A stretch of DNA of 64,000 nucleotides from SAR116 cluster bacterium AG-447-C21 (GCA_003212315.1 QCQB01000003.1:62001-126000); one strand, 5' to 3'. Positions 1 through 8,822 are shown, counted from the first letter of the stretch. Notes: a model not told the origin generated them from the letters alone. Translations and numbers: made by a program.

Positions 1-115
1 CGATTGTACAGAAGGGATAGTTTGCTGCTTCCGCTGCAGCAGTTGATGTCAGAGCATTGAATAAGGTTGATTTTCCAACGTTTGGTAACCCTACAATACC
101 GCAGTTAAAACCCAT
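1..115 (-). CDS. ychF: Redox-regulated ATPase/GTPase YchF, N-terminal fragment
   Basis: Only the first 38 codons lie in the window; the gene continues beyond base 1. It is not in the ORF track. The minus strand from the ATG at 115 reads [16 protein letters not shown] and then TLFNALT. This is the Walker A (G1) loop and following helix of the Obg-related YchF family, with the family-typical [13 protein letters not shown] start. YchF is a ribosome-associated P-loop NTPase, usually preferring ATP, linked to translation and stress responses. It starts 7 bases after the pth stop, and pth-ychF is a common pairing in proteobacteria, so co-transcription is likely. Confidence 0.93.
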   Translation of the reverse strand, partial: MGFNCGIVGLPNVGKSTLFNALTSTAAAEAANYPFCTI

Positions 116-122
116 TTGTTAG

Positions 123-761
123 TCACTCCAAATTATTTTGGTCTGTTGGTTCATTTTCTGGAATGTTTTTCGATAAAACCTTTTCATCTCCAGGAAATAC
201 AGCGAGCGCTAATTTACTCATCAGCGTATTCTCATTACTCTCGATCAGAAGTTGGATATTGTCCGCTAAGCTTTCAAGCAGAATAGTAAGCCATGTATTC
301 CGCTCCTTTTTTGCGAAGTCTTGAAGAACATATCGTAGCACTCTGTCTTTGTGTCCTGGGTGCCCGATGCCGAGACGAACTCTCCAATATTCGTTCCCTA
401 TTTGATTATCTAGACTCTTCAGACCATTGTGCCCCCCGGCTCCACCCCCCAATTTGATGCGGCATTTCCCCGGAACGAGATCAAGGTCGTCATAAAAGAC
501 AAAAACCTTATCGCTTGAAAGCTTAAAGAATTTTATCGTTTCGCCTACTGATCGTCCTGACTCATTCATAAAGGTTGTTGGTTTGAGTATCCTGACAGAA
601 TTGTTGCCTATTTTTCCTTCGCTTATTAAACCTTGAAAACGGCGGCGATAGGGAGAAAAGTCATATGTCTCCCTTATCTTGTCCGCAGCCATGAACCCTA
701 TATTGTGCCGGTTATTATGATGTTTTTCCCCTGGGTTTCCTAGGCCAACTAAAAGGCGCAT
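123..761 (-). CDS. pth: Peptidyl-tRNA hydrolase
   Basis: Cytosolic enzyme that cleaves the ester bond of peptidyl-tRNAs dropped from stalled ribosomes. The protein opens with the family motif VGLGNPG, and the NRHNIGF segment carries the catalytic histidine (about residue 19). The TTFMNESG segment and the YDDLDL segment with the conserved aspartate follow. The tail after about residue 185 is polar and poorly conserved. The ORF track starts at a TTG two codons earlier. I prefer the ATG at 761, which begins MRLLVGLG and has GGGA at suitable spacing upstream. The 212 aa length is slightly longer than the usual 185-200 because of the tail. It sits 46 bases after rplY and 7 before ychF, consistent with one operon. 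Confidence 0.96.
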   Translation of the reverse strand: MRLLVGLGNPGEKHHNNRHNIGFMAADKIRETYDFSPYRRRFQGLISEGKIGNNSVRILKPTTFMNESGRSVGETIKFFKLSSDKVFVFYDDLDLVPGKCRIKLGGGAGGHNGLKSLDNQIGNEYWRVRLGIGHPGHKDRVLRYVLQDFAKKERNTWLTILLESLADNIQLLIESNENTLMSKLALAVFPGDEKVLSKNIPENEPTDQNNLE

Positions 762-807
762 AATCAATTTCCCAATTCTTATTCAGATAAGGAAAGATCT
801 AAAAAAG

Positions 808-1482
808 CTACTCTTCGGAACCGGCCTCACTATTTTCTTCAGTGCTTTCGGCTGTAGCTTCTGTCTCAGTATCTTCATTATCACTTTCATCATCGCTAGT
901 TGCCTCATCGCGAACGACGGTTGGAGCTACTATGGTAGCAATAGTAAAATCACGATCACTTATTGTTGGTGTTACACCCTCTGGAAGGTTCACGGCACTA
1001 ATATGCAAGCTATCGCCAATTTCCGCACTGCTTAAGTCTAACAATAGAGTATTCGGTATTAAATCAGGTGTGCATGAAACCTCAACAGTATATCTCACAA
1101 CGTTCAACACTCCACCGCTCTTAATTCCAGGTGATACATCATCGCCAATAAATTCTACTGGGACCTCAACGGATACTTTTGTAGTTTCGCTTACTCGTAA
1201 AAAATCAACATGCTCTGGAACATCGGTTACAGGATGCAACTGCACATCTCTAGGAAGAACGCGATTTAATTCTCCATTAACATCTATATCAAAAAGCGTG
1301 TTAAAAAATCCACCAGTACCTAAGTGCCTCACCAATATTTTTTGTTCCACAACGATTGGAATAGGTGATTTTTTATCACCATAAATGACTGCTGGGATGT
1401 TTCCCTGACGCCTAGCCTCGCGGGCGGACCCCTTACCTACCTTTTCGCGAGCGTTGGCGGTTAAAACTGTTATATCGGCCAT
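808..1482 (-). CDS. rplY: 50S ribosomal protein L25/general stress protein Ctc
   Basis: Large-subunit protein that binds 5S rRNA. This is the long TL5/Ctc form (224 aa). It has an N-terminal L25 beta-barrel (about 1-95, with the GKGSAREARRQGNIPAVIYG region), a C-terminal TL5-type domain (about 100-190), and an acidic tail (about 195-224) rich in Glu, Asp and Ser. The ATG at 1482 has AAGGAG upstream. Long L25 proteins next to pth are standard in alphaproteobacteria. A plus-strand ORF of 180 aa over the same bases is a shadow of this gene. Gap to prs is 154 bases. Confidence 0.96.
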   Translation of the reverse strand: MADITVLTANAREKVGKGSAREARRQGNIPAVIYGDKKSPIPIVVEQKILVRHLGTGGFFNTLFDIDVNGELNRVLPRDVQLHPVTDVPEHVDFLRVSETTKVSVEVPVEFIGDDVSPGIKSGGVLNVVRYTVEVSCTPDLIPNTLLLDLSSAEIGDSLHISAVNLPEGVTPTISDRDFTIATIVAPTVVRDEATSDDESDNEDTETEATAESTEENSEAGSEE

Positions 1483-1636
1483 CGATATCTCCTTGTTTCA
1501 AAAATCCAGTTTGTTAAAAGACCGACCTCCAGGGGTGCCAGAAATTTCTATCTTTTAACTCTAACAGGCAGGTTCTAGTGGTTTTTTGGACTAATAGCCA
1601 GTCAAAAATTTTTATCATTTAGAATGGAATGTAGCT

Positions 1637-2590
1637 TTAATCAGAATTGTTATAATTAAACAAACTTGATACCGATCTAGATTCAGCGATTCTTAATATC
1701 GCTTCTCCTAATAAGGGAGCTATGCTTATCTGGCGCATATTTTTTGCTTCAAGCATAGCTTCAGTGGCTTTTATGCTATCTGTGGTTACCAGCTCTTTTA
1801 GTGGAGAGTTCTTTACTCTTGCTACGGCTCCCCCAGAAAGCACCCCGTGACTTATATAAGCAGATACGGATAGACCTCCTGCGGCCATTAACGCTTCTGC
1901 CGCATTACAGAGTGTTCCACCCGAATCAACTATATCGTCGACGAGTATGCAGTGCCGGTTACTCACATCCCCTATAATATTCATAACTTCAGATACTCCA
2001 GCGCGTTCTCGGCGCTTATCAATTATAGCAAGATCTGCATCAAGACTTTTTGCCAACGCACGGGCTCTGACCACACCTCCTACATCGGGCGATACTATAA
2101 CTAATGATGCATTTCCATATTTCTCTTTGATATCCGCTTGAAAGACTGGTGCCGCAAACAAATTATCCGTGGGGATATCGAAAAACCCTTGTATTTGGCC
2201 AGCGTGCAAGTCAAGTGTCACGACCCGATGCGCACCAGCTGCTGTTATAAGGTTGGCAACCAACTTTGCTGATATAGGAGTTCGGGGGCCAGATTTTCGA
2301 TCTTGACGCGCATAACCATAATATGGAACGACTGCGGTGATTCTATTGGCGGAGCCTCTTTTTAAAGCATCCAGTGCGACCAATAGTTCCATTAGATTGT
2401 CATTTGTCGGGGAGGATGTTGATTGTATTACAAAAACATCTTCACCACGGACATTTTCCTGGATCTCGACAAATACCTCCATATCGGAAAACCTGCGAAC
2501 ATCTGCGTTTGTAAGCGGGAGATTCATATAAGAAGATATCGCTTCAGCGAGAGGACGATTGCTATTACAAGACATAATTTTAGTTGACAT
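1637..2590 (-). CDS. prs: Ribose-phosphate pyrophosphokinase (PRPP synthase)
   Basis: Makes 5-phosphoribosyl-1-pyrophosphate from ribose 5-phosphate and ATP, feeding purine, pyrimidine, histidine, tryptophan and NAD synthesis. The 317 aa length is typical of class I enzymes. Visible signatures are the ATP-binding YGYARQDRK loop (about residue 95), the [11 protein letters not shown] metal/regulatory segment, [14 protein letters not shown], and the PRPP-binding loop [13 protein letters not shown] (about 215-228). It is the fifth gene of the minus-strand run that starts at hldD. The 154-base gap to rplY could hold a separate promoter for the translation genes; I saw no clear -35/-10 pair there. 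Confidence 0.97.
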   Translation of the reverse strand: MSTKIMSCNSNRPLAEAISSYMNLPLTNADVRRFSDMEVFVEIQENVRGEDVFVIQSTSSPTNDNLMELLVALDALKRGSANRITAVVPYYGYARQDRKSGPRTPISAKLVANLITAAGAHRVVTLDLHAGQIQGFFDIPTDNLFAAPVFQADIKEKYGNASLVIVSPDVGGVVRARALAKSLDADLAIIDKRRERAGVSEVMNIIGDVSNRHCILVDDIVDSGGTLCNAAEALMAAGGLSVSAYISHGVLSGGAVARVKNSPLKELVTTDSIKATEAMLEAKNMRQISIAPLLGEAILRIAESRSVSSLFNYNNSD

Positions 2591-2669
2591 GCTGCTATCG
2601 TATCCAATCTAGAGAATTATAGATTCTCGCAGTTATCTCTCTTTAACTTCGAATAGTCTCGTGCAAGAC

Positions 2670-3557
2670 TTATTGCATTCCTTGTTTCACATCAACCGAT
2701 AATGTCGCTCTATATTGATTTATTAATTGAAATAAACCTTCTGACGCTGCAATCGCGATATCTGTGGCAAGGCTTTCCCATGCATCATGTAATATCTTTG
2801 TTTCTACAATATTTTCTTGTGAGACGACCCCTATTTTTTTTGTATTGGCCCTCATTTTCCAATCAAGTTTAATTCTTTGCATTTTAGCATCTATCAATTC
2901 AGTTTCAATTTTGAGTTCTAAGATTAGATCACTCGGCTCTTCTTTTTGGACTTTTATACCTCGTCGTGCCATTGCAGTTTGTATTGCAGAAAATAAAGAT
3001 ACCGCATCATCGCTCGATATATTCATTATTTTGATCATCCTTACCGTTGGATAAGAATTGGTTTTGGTGGATTGAGGCGGTGGACTTAACCAATTGGATA
3101 TCTGGTCTGCGTTGGTATCAGCAACAACTTCAAACATCTCTGGAGATGGGTTGTGCCAAAAATCGTGGGGAGGTGTTGATCGCGTTTCCCTCAGGCCTTT
3201 AATTTCACCATTATTGTCAACGAGTAACCATGAGATAACTAGTTCAGAAGGTTTATCAAAATATAGTTGTTGGTAACCATTAGCTGTAAGAGAGAGGGAT
3301 AGTCTATTTGACGATCTAGAGCTAGCCACCATGCCGCGACGCCTCAAAGAGCTTGCTATAGCTTCTGCAAAAGCATCGCCCACCCATTCTACCGGGCCCT
3401 CGATGCCTTTTATTAATATGCCGGCGCTATTGGATGCGATTGGAAAGTTCGCTACTCCATTATTAATAGTTCTTTTCTGAAAGGGTTGAGGAATTGATCC
3501 ACAGCTACTAACCAGCGAGTGAAGTAGTATGATGCATGCGGTTAAGCTAAAACGCAT
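2670..3557 (-). CDS. Predicted lipoprotein with an internal two-fold repeat, function unknown
   Basis: I do not recognise a named family. The N-terminus is a lipoprotein signal peptide: a hydrophobic stretch followed by the lipobox-like LVSSC, with the acylated cysteine near residue 19. The mature part appears to be two copies of one domain. Copy 1 (about 45-165) has an acidic turn, a helix ending SLRRRGM, a beta segment LSLSLTA, a WLLVDNN strand, and a last helix ending QISNWL. Copy 2 (about 170-285) has a matching SSDDAV turn, a helix ending AMARRGI, LILELKIE, a WKMRANT strand, and a last helix ending EGLFQLI. The predicted location is the periplasmic face of a membrane. It lies 70 bases after pgeF and 79 before prs. 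Confidence 0.7.
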   Translation of the reverse strand: MRFSLTACIILLHSLVSSCGSIPQPFQKRTINNGVANFPIASNSAGILIKGIEGPVEWVGDAFAEAIASSLRRRGMVASSRSSNRLSLSLTANGYQQLYFDKPSELVISWLLVDNNGEIKGLRETRSTPPHDFWHNPSPEMFEVVADTNADQISNWLSPPPQSTKTNSYPTVRMIKIMNISSDDAVSLFSAIQTAMARRGIKVQKEEPSDLILELKIETELIDAKMQRIKLDWKMRANTKKIGVVSQENIVETKILHDAWESLATDIAIAASEGLFQLINQYRATLSVDVKQGMQ

Positions 3558-3627
3558 GTAGCAAGTCCCAGAATGATAAAGGCAAGAATGAGAATATATA
3601 AATGGGGCACTTATGTTCGATCTTTTA

Positions 3628-4389
3628 TCATAATATTACAATGGTTGAGAGTAAGCGACCGTAATCTTCCTCATGTTTGTGACAGCTTCGCCGATAGCTG
3701 TAGAAGTTTTTTGTGTCTTGATAAGTATCGCGTTCTAATTGAAATATTTTTTCTATACCAATTTTAGATAACCTAGACCTTATAAAACTCGGTAAATCAA
3801 ACATGAAATGATGTTTTTGTTTACTTGCCCGGAAATACTTTGCGTTGCCGGGATCCGAGTCTAGGAAGGCTTTTGGAAATTCAGGCCCCACTTCGTATGA
3901 TAGGGGGCCTATTGTAGGACCTATTGCACAAGATATCTCATCAATTTGTGCTCCCTGTCGCGTCATTCCAGAGACTGTCGATTCAAGAATGCCGCCAATC
4001 GCCCCTTTCCAACCTGCGTGCGCGGCCCCAATAATATTATTTTTTCTATCAGAAAATAAAACGGGGCTGCAATCAGCAGTTAAAATACCGAGGGCCACTT
4101 TGGGAATTTTTGTAATAAGGCCATCTCCAACATAAACATTCTGATTTCTATTTTCATTGGTGATCGTAATAGCTTCCGATGAATGTGTTTGATGGCAAGT
4201 AATTAATGCCTCACTCGGTAGAGAAAGAGCTGCCATCGCTTTAGCTCTATTATTTAAAACGGTTTCTTTATTGTCTTTAGAGCCGATTCCGCAGTTGAGT
4301 GATTGGTAAATACCGGAGCTCATCCCTCCCTGGCGAGTAAAGAAAGCGTGCTTTATACCCACTCCAGAAAATTGTTCTATTTGAAACAA
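3628..4389 (-). CDS. pgeF: YfiH/PgeF family purine nucleoside phosphorylase (former 'polyphenol oxidase')
   Basis: Family enzymes are zinc-dependent purine nucleoside phosphorylases/adenosine deaminases; in E. coli the protein also helps edit the peptidoglycan precursor pool. Conserved features are HAFFTRQGG near the start, CHQTHSS with a metal-ligand histidine, TADCSPVLFSD with the cysteine ligand, and GAAHAGWKGA with the second histidine. The ORF track begins at an ATG at 4443, overlapping lgt by 53 bases and adding residues not typical of the family. A TTG at 4389, directly after the lgt stop and preceded by AGAGAG, gives a start (22 residues before RQGG's end) that matches homologues better. 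The start choice is uncertain. Confidence 0.88.
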   Translation of the reverse strand: MFQIEQFSGVGIKHAFFTRQGGMSSGIYQSLNCGIGSKDNKETVLNNRAKAMAALSLPSEALITCHQTHSSEAITITNENRNQNVYVGDGLITKIPKVALGILTADCSPVLFSDRKNNIIGAAHAGWKGAIGGILESTVSGMTRQGAQIDEISCAIGPTIGPLSYEVGPEFPKAFLDSDPGNAKYFRASKQKHHFMFDLPSFIRSRLSKIGIEKIFQLERDTYQDTKNFYSYRRSCHKHEEDYGRLLSTIVIL

Positions 4390-4390
4390 C

Positions 4391-5197
4391 TCAAAACTCT
4401 CTATTCTTGTAGTTAAACGCCATATACAGAAATAATATTCCAATAAAAATCATTGGAACAGAGAGGATTTGTCCCATGGTTATATTGTTGAATATAAACC
4501 CTATATGTGAGTCAGGCTCTCTAAATAACTCCACAAAGGAGCGGAATATTCCATAGCCCAATAGAAATAAGCCTAATAATGTACCAGGAAAAAATCTTGC
4601 CCTGGTCATATAATTTGCAGTGATTAAAACTATAAATAAAACTAAACCTTCCAGAAAGGCCTCATAGAGTTGACTTGGATGTCGTGGCAAAGAGCCTCCG
4701 TTAGGGAAAATAATTCCCCAAGGGGCATCTGTGACGCGACCGTATAATTCACTATTGATGAAATTAGCTATTCGGCCAAAAAAGAGGCCAATTGGTGCAA
4801 CGCAAGCTAATATATCTGCCAAGTAAAGGGTTTGAATATTGTTACGTGATGCGAATACAAAAGCAGCAACGATCACCCCAAGAAAACCACCGTGGAATGA
4901 CATTCCGCCACGCCATATCATAAAAATTTCCATGGGGTTTTGGAGAAAAAAACTGGGAGAATAGAAAAAAACATAGCCTAAACGTCCACCCAATATAATA
5001 CCCGCTGTCACATACACCAAAAGGTCTTCGAATTTTTTTGGATCCACGTCGATGGGCCCTCTTTTTGCCAGAATTATGCAAAAACGCCATCCTAATAATA
5101 AACCCGCGATATATGCCAGCGCGTACCAGCGAACTATCATAGGGCCTATTTGAAATGCGATTGGATCTATAGTAGGGAAGCTGAGCCCAGTTAACAT
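4391..5197 (-). CDS. lgt: Prolipoprotein diacylglyceryl transferase
   Basis: Inner-membrane enzyme that transfers diacylglycerol from phosphatidylglycerol to the lipobox cysteine of prolipoproteins, the first step of lipoprotein maturation. It is 268 aa with about seven hydrophobic segments. It has the SFHGGFLG segment (about 105) and the Lgt signature region GRIANFINSELYGR (about 145-158), including the conserved R, N and E residues. The start ATG has AGG upstream. It follows hldD by 5 bases and is probably translationally linked to pgeF. A lipoprotein substrate (2670-3557) is encoded two genes downstream. Confidence 0.97.
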   Translation of the reverse strand: MLTGLSFPTIDPIAFQIGPMIVRWYALAYIAGLLLGWRFCIILAKRGPIDVDPKKFEDLLVYVTAGIILGGRLGYVFFYSPSFFLQNPMEIFMIWRGGMSFHGGFLGVIVAAFVFASRNNIQTLYLADILACVAPIGLFFGRIANFINSELYGRVTDAPWGIIFPNGGSLPRHPSQLYEAFLEGLVLFIVLITANYMTRARFFPGTLLGLFLLGYGIFRSFVELFREPDSHIGFIFNNITMGQILSVPMIFIGILFLYMAFNYKNREF

Positions 5198-5202
5198 AGA
5201 AT

Positions 5203-6192
5203 TTACCTATATGGGTTATCTGTTGATAAAAAATCCCGGACGTATTTTTGGACGCCGTCTTCTAACGATGTAAACGACTTTTTATAACCCGCAGATTTAA
5301 GTTTCGTCATAGAAGCTTGAGTGAAGTATTGATATTGATCACGCAAATGAAGTGGGGTGTCTATAAAGTCAATTTTGGGTTCGCGTTTTAACGAATGGTA
5401 AATGGCTTCTGTAAGGTTTTTGAAGCTCCGCGCCTGCCCCGTTCCAATGTTAAAGAGGCCAGAGATATCTCGGTTTTCATAAAGCCATATCATTATGTCT
5501 ACACAATCTTCTATCCAGATAAAATCGCGACTTTGCTCACCATCATTTATTCCTTCTTTATGGGACTTGAATAGTTTAGCTGGCTCATTTCGTATTATGC
5601 GTGGATAGATTTGTGCAATCAAACTACTTTGTGCTCCTTTATGAAACTCATTCGGGCCAAAAACATTAAAAAACTTCAAACCTGCCCATTGGGGTGGATG
5701 AGATGATCCATTTAAAACATCATAGTTGACCAGTTTATCAAAAAGGTGTTTGCTCCAGCCATAAGGGTTTAGAGGCTTAAGTTTTGACAGCTCTATTGGA
5801 TCAAAATGATCATTAAATCCATTTTTACCATCGCCATAAGTAGCGGCAGAAGAGGCATATATAAAAGGGATACTGTTGTTAGTACACCAGTTCCATAAGC
5901 TGAGAGAAAGATTAAAATTGTTTCGTAATATAAGGTCTACATCTTTTTCTGTTGTGGATGATATTGCTCCAAGGTGAAAAACATATTCTATTGATTCACC
6001 GTTTTCTGAGAGGTATCTATCCAAGTTTTCAGGCTCAATAATTTGATGAACCAAGTGGTTAGATAAATTTTTCCATTTGTCATCTATACCCAATCGATCA
6101 ACAACTGTTATTTTTGGGGCTCCAGTCTTTTTAGACAAGGTTGCTACGAGGTTTGAGCCTATAAAGCCTGCTCCGCCTGTAATTAAAATCAT
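5203..6192 (-). CDS. hldD: ADP-L-glycero-D-manno-heptose 6-epimerase
   Basis: Last step of ADP-heptose synthesis for the LPS inner core. It is an extended short-chain dehydrogenase: the N-terminal NAD(P)-binding ITGGAGFIGSN, ASSAATYGDG in the active-site region, YGWSKHLFD containing the catalytic YxxxK, and KFFNVFGPNEFHKG, which is characteristic of HldD rather than GalE. It is 329 aa, normal for the family. It is the first gene of the minus-strand run reading to the window edge, and it diverges from ubiK across 161 bases. It implies that the cell makes heptose-containing LPS. Confidence 0.94.
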   Translation of the reverse strand: MILITGGAGFIGSNLVATLSKKTGAPKITVVDRLGIDDKWKNLSNHLVHQIIEPENLDRYLSENGESIEYVFHLGAISSTTEKDVDLILRNNFNLSLSLWNWCTNNSIPFIYASSAATYGDGKNGFNDHFDPIELSKLKPLNPYGWSKHLFDKLVNYDVLNGSSHPPQWAGLKFFNVFGPNEFHKGAQSSLIAQIYPRIIRNEPAKLFKSHKEGINDGEQSRDFIWIEDCVDIMIWLYENRDISGLFNIGTGQARSFKNLTEAIYHSLKREPKIDFIDTPLHLRDQYQYFTQASMTKLKSAGYKKSFTSLEDGVQKYVRDFLSTDNPYR

Positions 6193-6309
6193 CCGACCTC
6201 TCAGATTACTTCTTCCTAAATTACCGAACTGTGCAATGTTCCTCCTGCTTTAGAAAGAAAACAAAAATTTCTGGTATATTTTTACATAAATTTTTTAGAA
6301 ATAATTCTA

Positions 6310-6315
6310 TATAAT
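6310..6315 (+). promoter_or_regulatory. Possible -10 box upstream of ubiK
   Basis: A perfect TATAAT lies 38 bases before the ubiK start in the AT-rich hldD/ubiK divergent region. No good -35 is seen at 16-18 bases upstream. TTTACA at 6281 is too far (23-base spacer). The call rests on the -10 alone. Confidence 0.25.
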
Positions 6316-6353
6316 AATTTATGAGACATGAAAACTGTTGAGGGATAACAATT

Positions 6354-6665
6354 ATGCAATCTAACAATCGGATTTTGGGTGACTTAGCTCGTTTAGCAAG
6401 TGGGGCTATGTCCGCTGCTGCAGGAGCTCGCGATGAAATGGAGCAAATGCTCCAGTATCGTTTCGAACGTTTTCTAAATGATCGTGGCTGGATCAGTCGT
6501 GAAGAGTTTGACGCTACTACCGAAATGGCTCAAAAAGCCAGAGAAAAGCAAGAGTTAGTGATGGAACGATTGATCCAGCTCGAAGAGAGACTGATACTAT
6601 TGGAAAAGGCGAAAAAGCCGTTGACCCGTAAGCCTAAAACACGTGCTAAAAAAGAAAATAATTAA
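6354..6665 (+). CDS. ubiK: UbiK-like accessory factor (BMFP family, YqiC)
   Basis: Small coiled-coil protein of the BMFP/DUF526 family. The E. coli member UbiK helps aerobic ubiquinone biosynthesis, and other members bind and fuse membranes. The 103 aa sequence has the family pattern of an N-terminal helix (ILGDLARLASGAMS), a central YRFERFLNDRGWISREEFD segment, a C-terminal coiled coil (about 62-90), and a Lys/Arg-rich tail. The start is supported by GAGGGATAACAATT before the ATG. It may connect functionally to the COQ9-like gene at 8190, since both families relate to ubiquinone; that link is inference. Confidence 0.87.
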   Translation: MQSNNRILGDLARLASGAMSAAAGARDEMEQMLQYRFERFLNDRGWISREEFDATTEMAQKAREKQELVMERLIQLEERLILLEKAKKPLTRKPKTRAKKENN

Positions 6666-6720
6666 AGTATTTTTTTGTAATAGAATTTATAAAATTGCGC
6701 TAAATAATGTGTGTTTGGGG

Positions 6721-6749
6721 TTGACACACCCAATACTTATGAGATTACT
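6721..6749 (+). promoter_or_regulatory. Possible sigma-70 promoter upstream of ybjN-proC
   Basis: A perfect -35 TTGACA at 6721-6726 is followed after 17 bases by ATTACT, a weak -10. It would give a leader of about 100 bases before the YbjN-like gene. The consensus -35 is clear; the -10 is poor. Confidence 0.35.
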
Positions 6750-6854
6750 ACTATATGTTGTATGCTGCTGTACAAGGAGCGCTACCAAGCTATAAAAATG
6801 CAAAAACTTTCGGGTACAGTTAGTATTGTGTGGGTGCCGAAAAGGAGCTGACCA

Positions 6855-7358
6855 ATGTCTCTGAGTTATGTAGATGAAAAAACCTCATCCGATAATCCCT
6901 TAGAGTTGCTTATCGAAATAGTTGGCGCGAATGATTGGACGTATGAACGTTCTGGTTCTGACGAGTTAGCCGTTGAAATTAACGGACGTTGGTGCAATTA
7001 CCGCCTTTTTTTTATTTGGCAAGCTGAAATAGGTGCATTGCATTTTTCGTGCGTATTTGAAACTAGGATTCATCAGGAAAGTTTCAAGCCTATCTATGCT
7101 CTCCTGGCAGCTATCAATGAGAAGCTTTGGCTGGGGCATTTTGATTTGTCTTCTGAAGATGGGATGCCCATGTTTAGGCACACCCTCTTGTTGAGAGGAG
7201 CAGGTCCTGCCAGTGTTGAACAACTAGAAGATTTAGTAGATATTTCTGTTAGCGAGTCGGATCGATATTATCCTGCATTCCAATTCGTAATCTGGGGAGG
7301 TAAGACACCCAAAGAGGCGCTTGATGCGGCATTAATTGAGGTTGTTGGAGAAGCTTAA
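6855..7358 (+). CDS. YbjN domain-containing protein
   Basis: Member of the bacterial YbjN/DUF1790 family, which resembles type III secretion chaperones in fold. The biochemical role is not firmly known; E. coli YbjN affects motility and stress. At 167 aa it has the usual alphaproteobacterial features: NDWTYERSGSDELAVEINGRW at the N-terminus, LHFSCVFETRI in the middle, and FQFVIWGGKTPKEALDAALIEVVGEA at the C-terminus (quoted in parts of the conserved end). A strong AAAGGAG precedes the ATG. It ends 2 bases before proC, the usual neighbour in alphaproteobacteria, so the two are likely co-translated. Confidence 0.85.
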   Translation: MSLSYVDEKTSSDNPLELLIEIVGANDWTYERSGSDELAVEINGRWCNYRLFFIWQAEIGALHFSCVFETRIHQESFKPIYALLAAINEKLWLGHFDLSSEDGMPMFRHTLLLRGAGPASVEQLEDLVDISVSESDRYYPAFQFVIWGGKTPKEALDAALIEVVGEA

Positions 7359-7360
7359 AA

Positions 7361-8173
7361 ATGACATCACTGATTTTGGTGGGTTGCGGTAAAATGGGTG
7401 GCGCTATGCTGGCTGGCTGGCTAGAGACTGGCTTTGTAGATGAAGCTATATACGTCGTCGAACCTAACGCGACGGTGATAGAACAGTTTGCGAGTGCGGA
7501 TGGTATAATAATTGTTAAAACTGCTAATGATATCCCCGAAGGTGTTAATCCCTCGGTTGTGGTATTGGCTGTTAAACCACAAACTATGGATGAGGCAATT
7601 ATACCTCTCCAACGTTTCGTGAGGCCAAATACGGTTTTTCTGTCCATCGCCGCAGGTAAAACAATAAGATATTTTGAGGATAAATTAGGTCAAAAAGCAT
7701 CTATAGTTCGTGCGATGCCTAACACGCCTGCTTCAGTTGGAAGAGGAGTTACCGTATTTGTTCCGAATAGTAATGTATCGGAGGAAACGACGTTACTTTG
7801 TGGGGATTTACTATCGGCCGTAGGAGAGGTGATATCGATAGATGATGAAGCCTTATTAGACCCGGTTACGGCTGTTTCTGGCAGTGGACCGGCATATGTA
7901 TTTTTTCTAATAGAAGCCATGGCAGCCGCTGGTGAAAAAGCAGGCCTCCCAATGGATTTAGCATATCGTTTAGCCAAGACCACCGTTGCAGGAGCAGGGG
8001 AGTTAGCGCGTCAATCAGAGGACCCAGCAAGTCAGTTGAGAATAAATGTTACAAGCCCGGGAGGGACTACTGCGGCGGCGTTGGAGGTATTAATGGATAA
8101 GGATGGTATCCAGCCGATTGTCGATAGAGCAATTGAGGCTGCAAGTCGACGGTCTAAAGAGCTTGCAGGCTAA
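7361..8173 (+). CDS. proC: Pyrroline-5-carboxylate reductase
   Basis: Last step of proline synthesis: reduces 1-pyrroline-5-carboxylate with NAD(P)H in the cytosol. The 270 aa protein starts with the Rossmann motif LVGCGKMGGAMLAGW. It has the AVKPQ segment, VRAMPNTPASVGRG (about 112-125), the VSGSGPAYVFFLIEAM substrate region, and the family signature near the C-terminus, VTSPGGTTAAAL. All key segments are intact. It begins 2 bases after the YbjN-like stop. Confidence 0.97.
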   Translation: MTSLILVGCGKMGGAMLAGWLETGFVDEAIYVVEPNATVIEQFASADGIIIVKTANDIPEGVNPSVVVLAVKPQTMDEAIIPLQRFVRPNTVFLSIAAGKTIRYFEDKLGQKASIVRAMPNTPASVGRGVTVFVPNSNVSEETTLLCGDLLSAVGEVISIDDEALLDPVTAVSGSGPAYVFFLIEAMAAAGEKAGLPMDLAYRLAKTTVAGAGELARQSEDPASQLRINVTSPGGTTAAALEVLMDKDGIQPIVDRAIEAASRRSKELAG

Positions 8174-8189
8174 CTAAATATATCTTGAA

Positions 8190-8783
8190 ATGGCTAAAAT
8201 TAATCAAGAAGATCTCATTTTTAAAGATATATTTGGAAAAATAGCTTCAGACGGTTGGCAGTCGATAGACCTAGAGAAGTTGTCTCACGAATGTGACTTT
8301 GATGTTTTAAATGTAACTGGTGGAATTAGAAATAAAATAGACCTGCTGGTCGCGTTTTCTGCGTTCATAGATACGACGGTTAACCAATCAATTGATGCTG
8401 ATTTAAAAGATGACCAAATTCCTATAAGAGAACGGCTCTTGGAGGCCCTTTTGATAAGGTTTGAAGCACTCGCGCCCTATAAAGCGGGTGTTATTAAATT
8501 GATGAAGACCTTTCCTCCTAACCCGACCTTTGTTGTGATAGGATCGAAATCATTAAAACTATCAATGGAAGCAACACTTACAGCGGTTGGATTGGAAGCG
8601 AAAGGAATACAAGGTGCTATTCGAGTAAAAGGTCTATGTATGATCTTTATGAGTGGTGTTTGTGCCTGGGCAAAGGATAACAGTGAGGACTTATCAGCTA
8701 CTACTAGAATTTTGGACGAGCGATTGAAGCAAACGGAGAATATAATATCAAATCTTGGGTTAATAGATCTAAAAATAGTCTGA
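8190..8783 (+). CDS. COQ9-like / TetR-like protein
   Basis: A 197 aa all-helical protein. The N-terminal 60 residues could form a TetR-type helix-turn-helix (DLEKLSHECDFDVLNVTGG). The C-terminal pattern, with AWAKDNSEDLSATTRILDERLKQTE, matches the alphaproteobacterial COQ9 family. COQ9 is itself a TetR-fold lipid-binding protein that supports ubiquinone hydroxylation, so sequence alone cannot separate a DNA-binding regulator from a COQ9 homologue. It lies between proC and csaA, a common position for this gene in Rhodospirillales-like genomes. I lean to COQ9-like, with moderate confidence. Confidence 0.6.
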   Translation: MAKINQEDLIFKDIFGKIASDGWQSIDLEKLSHECDFDVLNVTGGIRNKIDLLVAFSAFIDTTVNQSIDADLKDDQIPIRERLLEALLIRFEALAPYKAGVIKLMKTFPPNPTFVVIGSKSLKLSMEATLTAVGLEAKGIQGAIRVKGLCMIFMSGVCAWAKDNSEDLSATTRILDERLKQTENIISNLGLIDLKIV

Positions 8784-8822
8784 TATTTCAACTAGCAATG
8801 TTTAACTGGGAATATTAGGAAA

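Noticed and set aside
842-1384. 180 aa plus-strand ORF over rplY
   Set aside because: Ser/Thr-rich antisense shadow of the L25 gene; no family features and no ribosome-binding site of its own.
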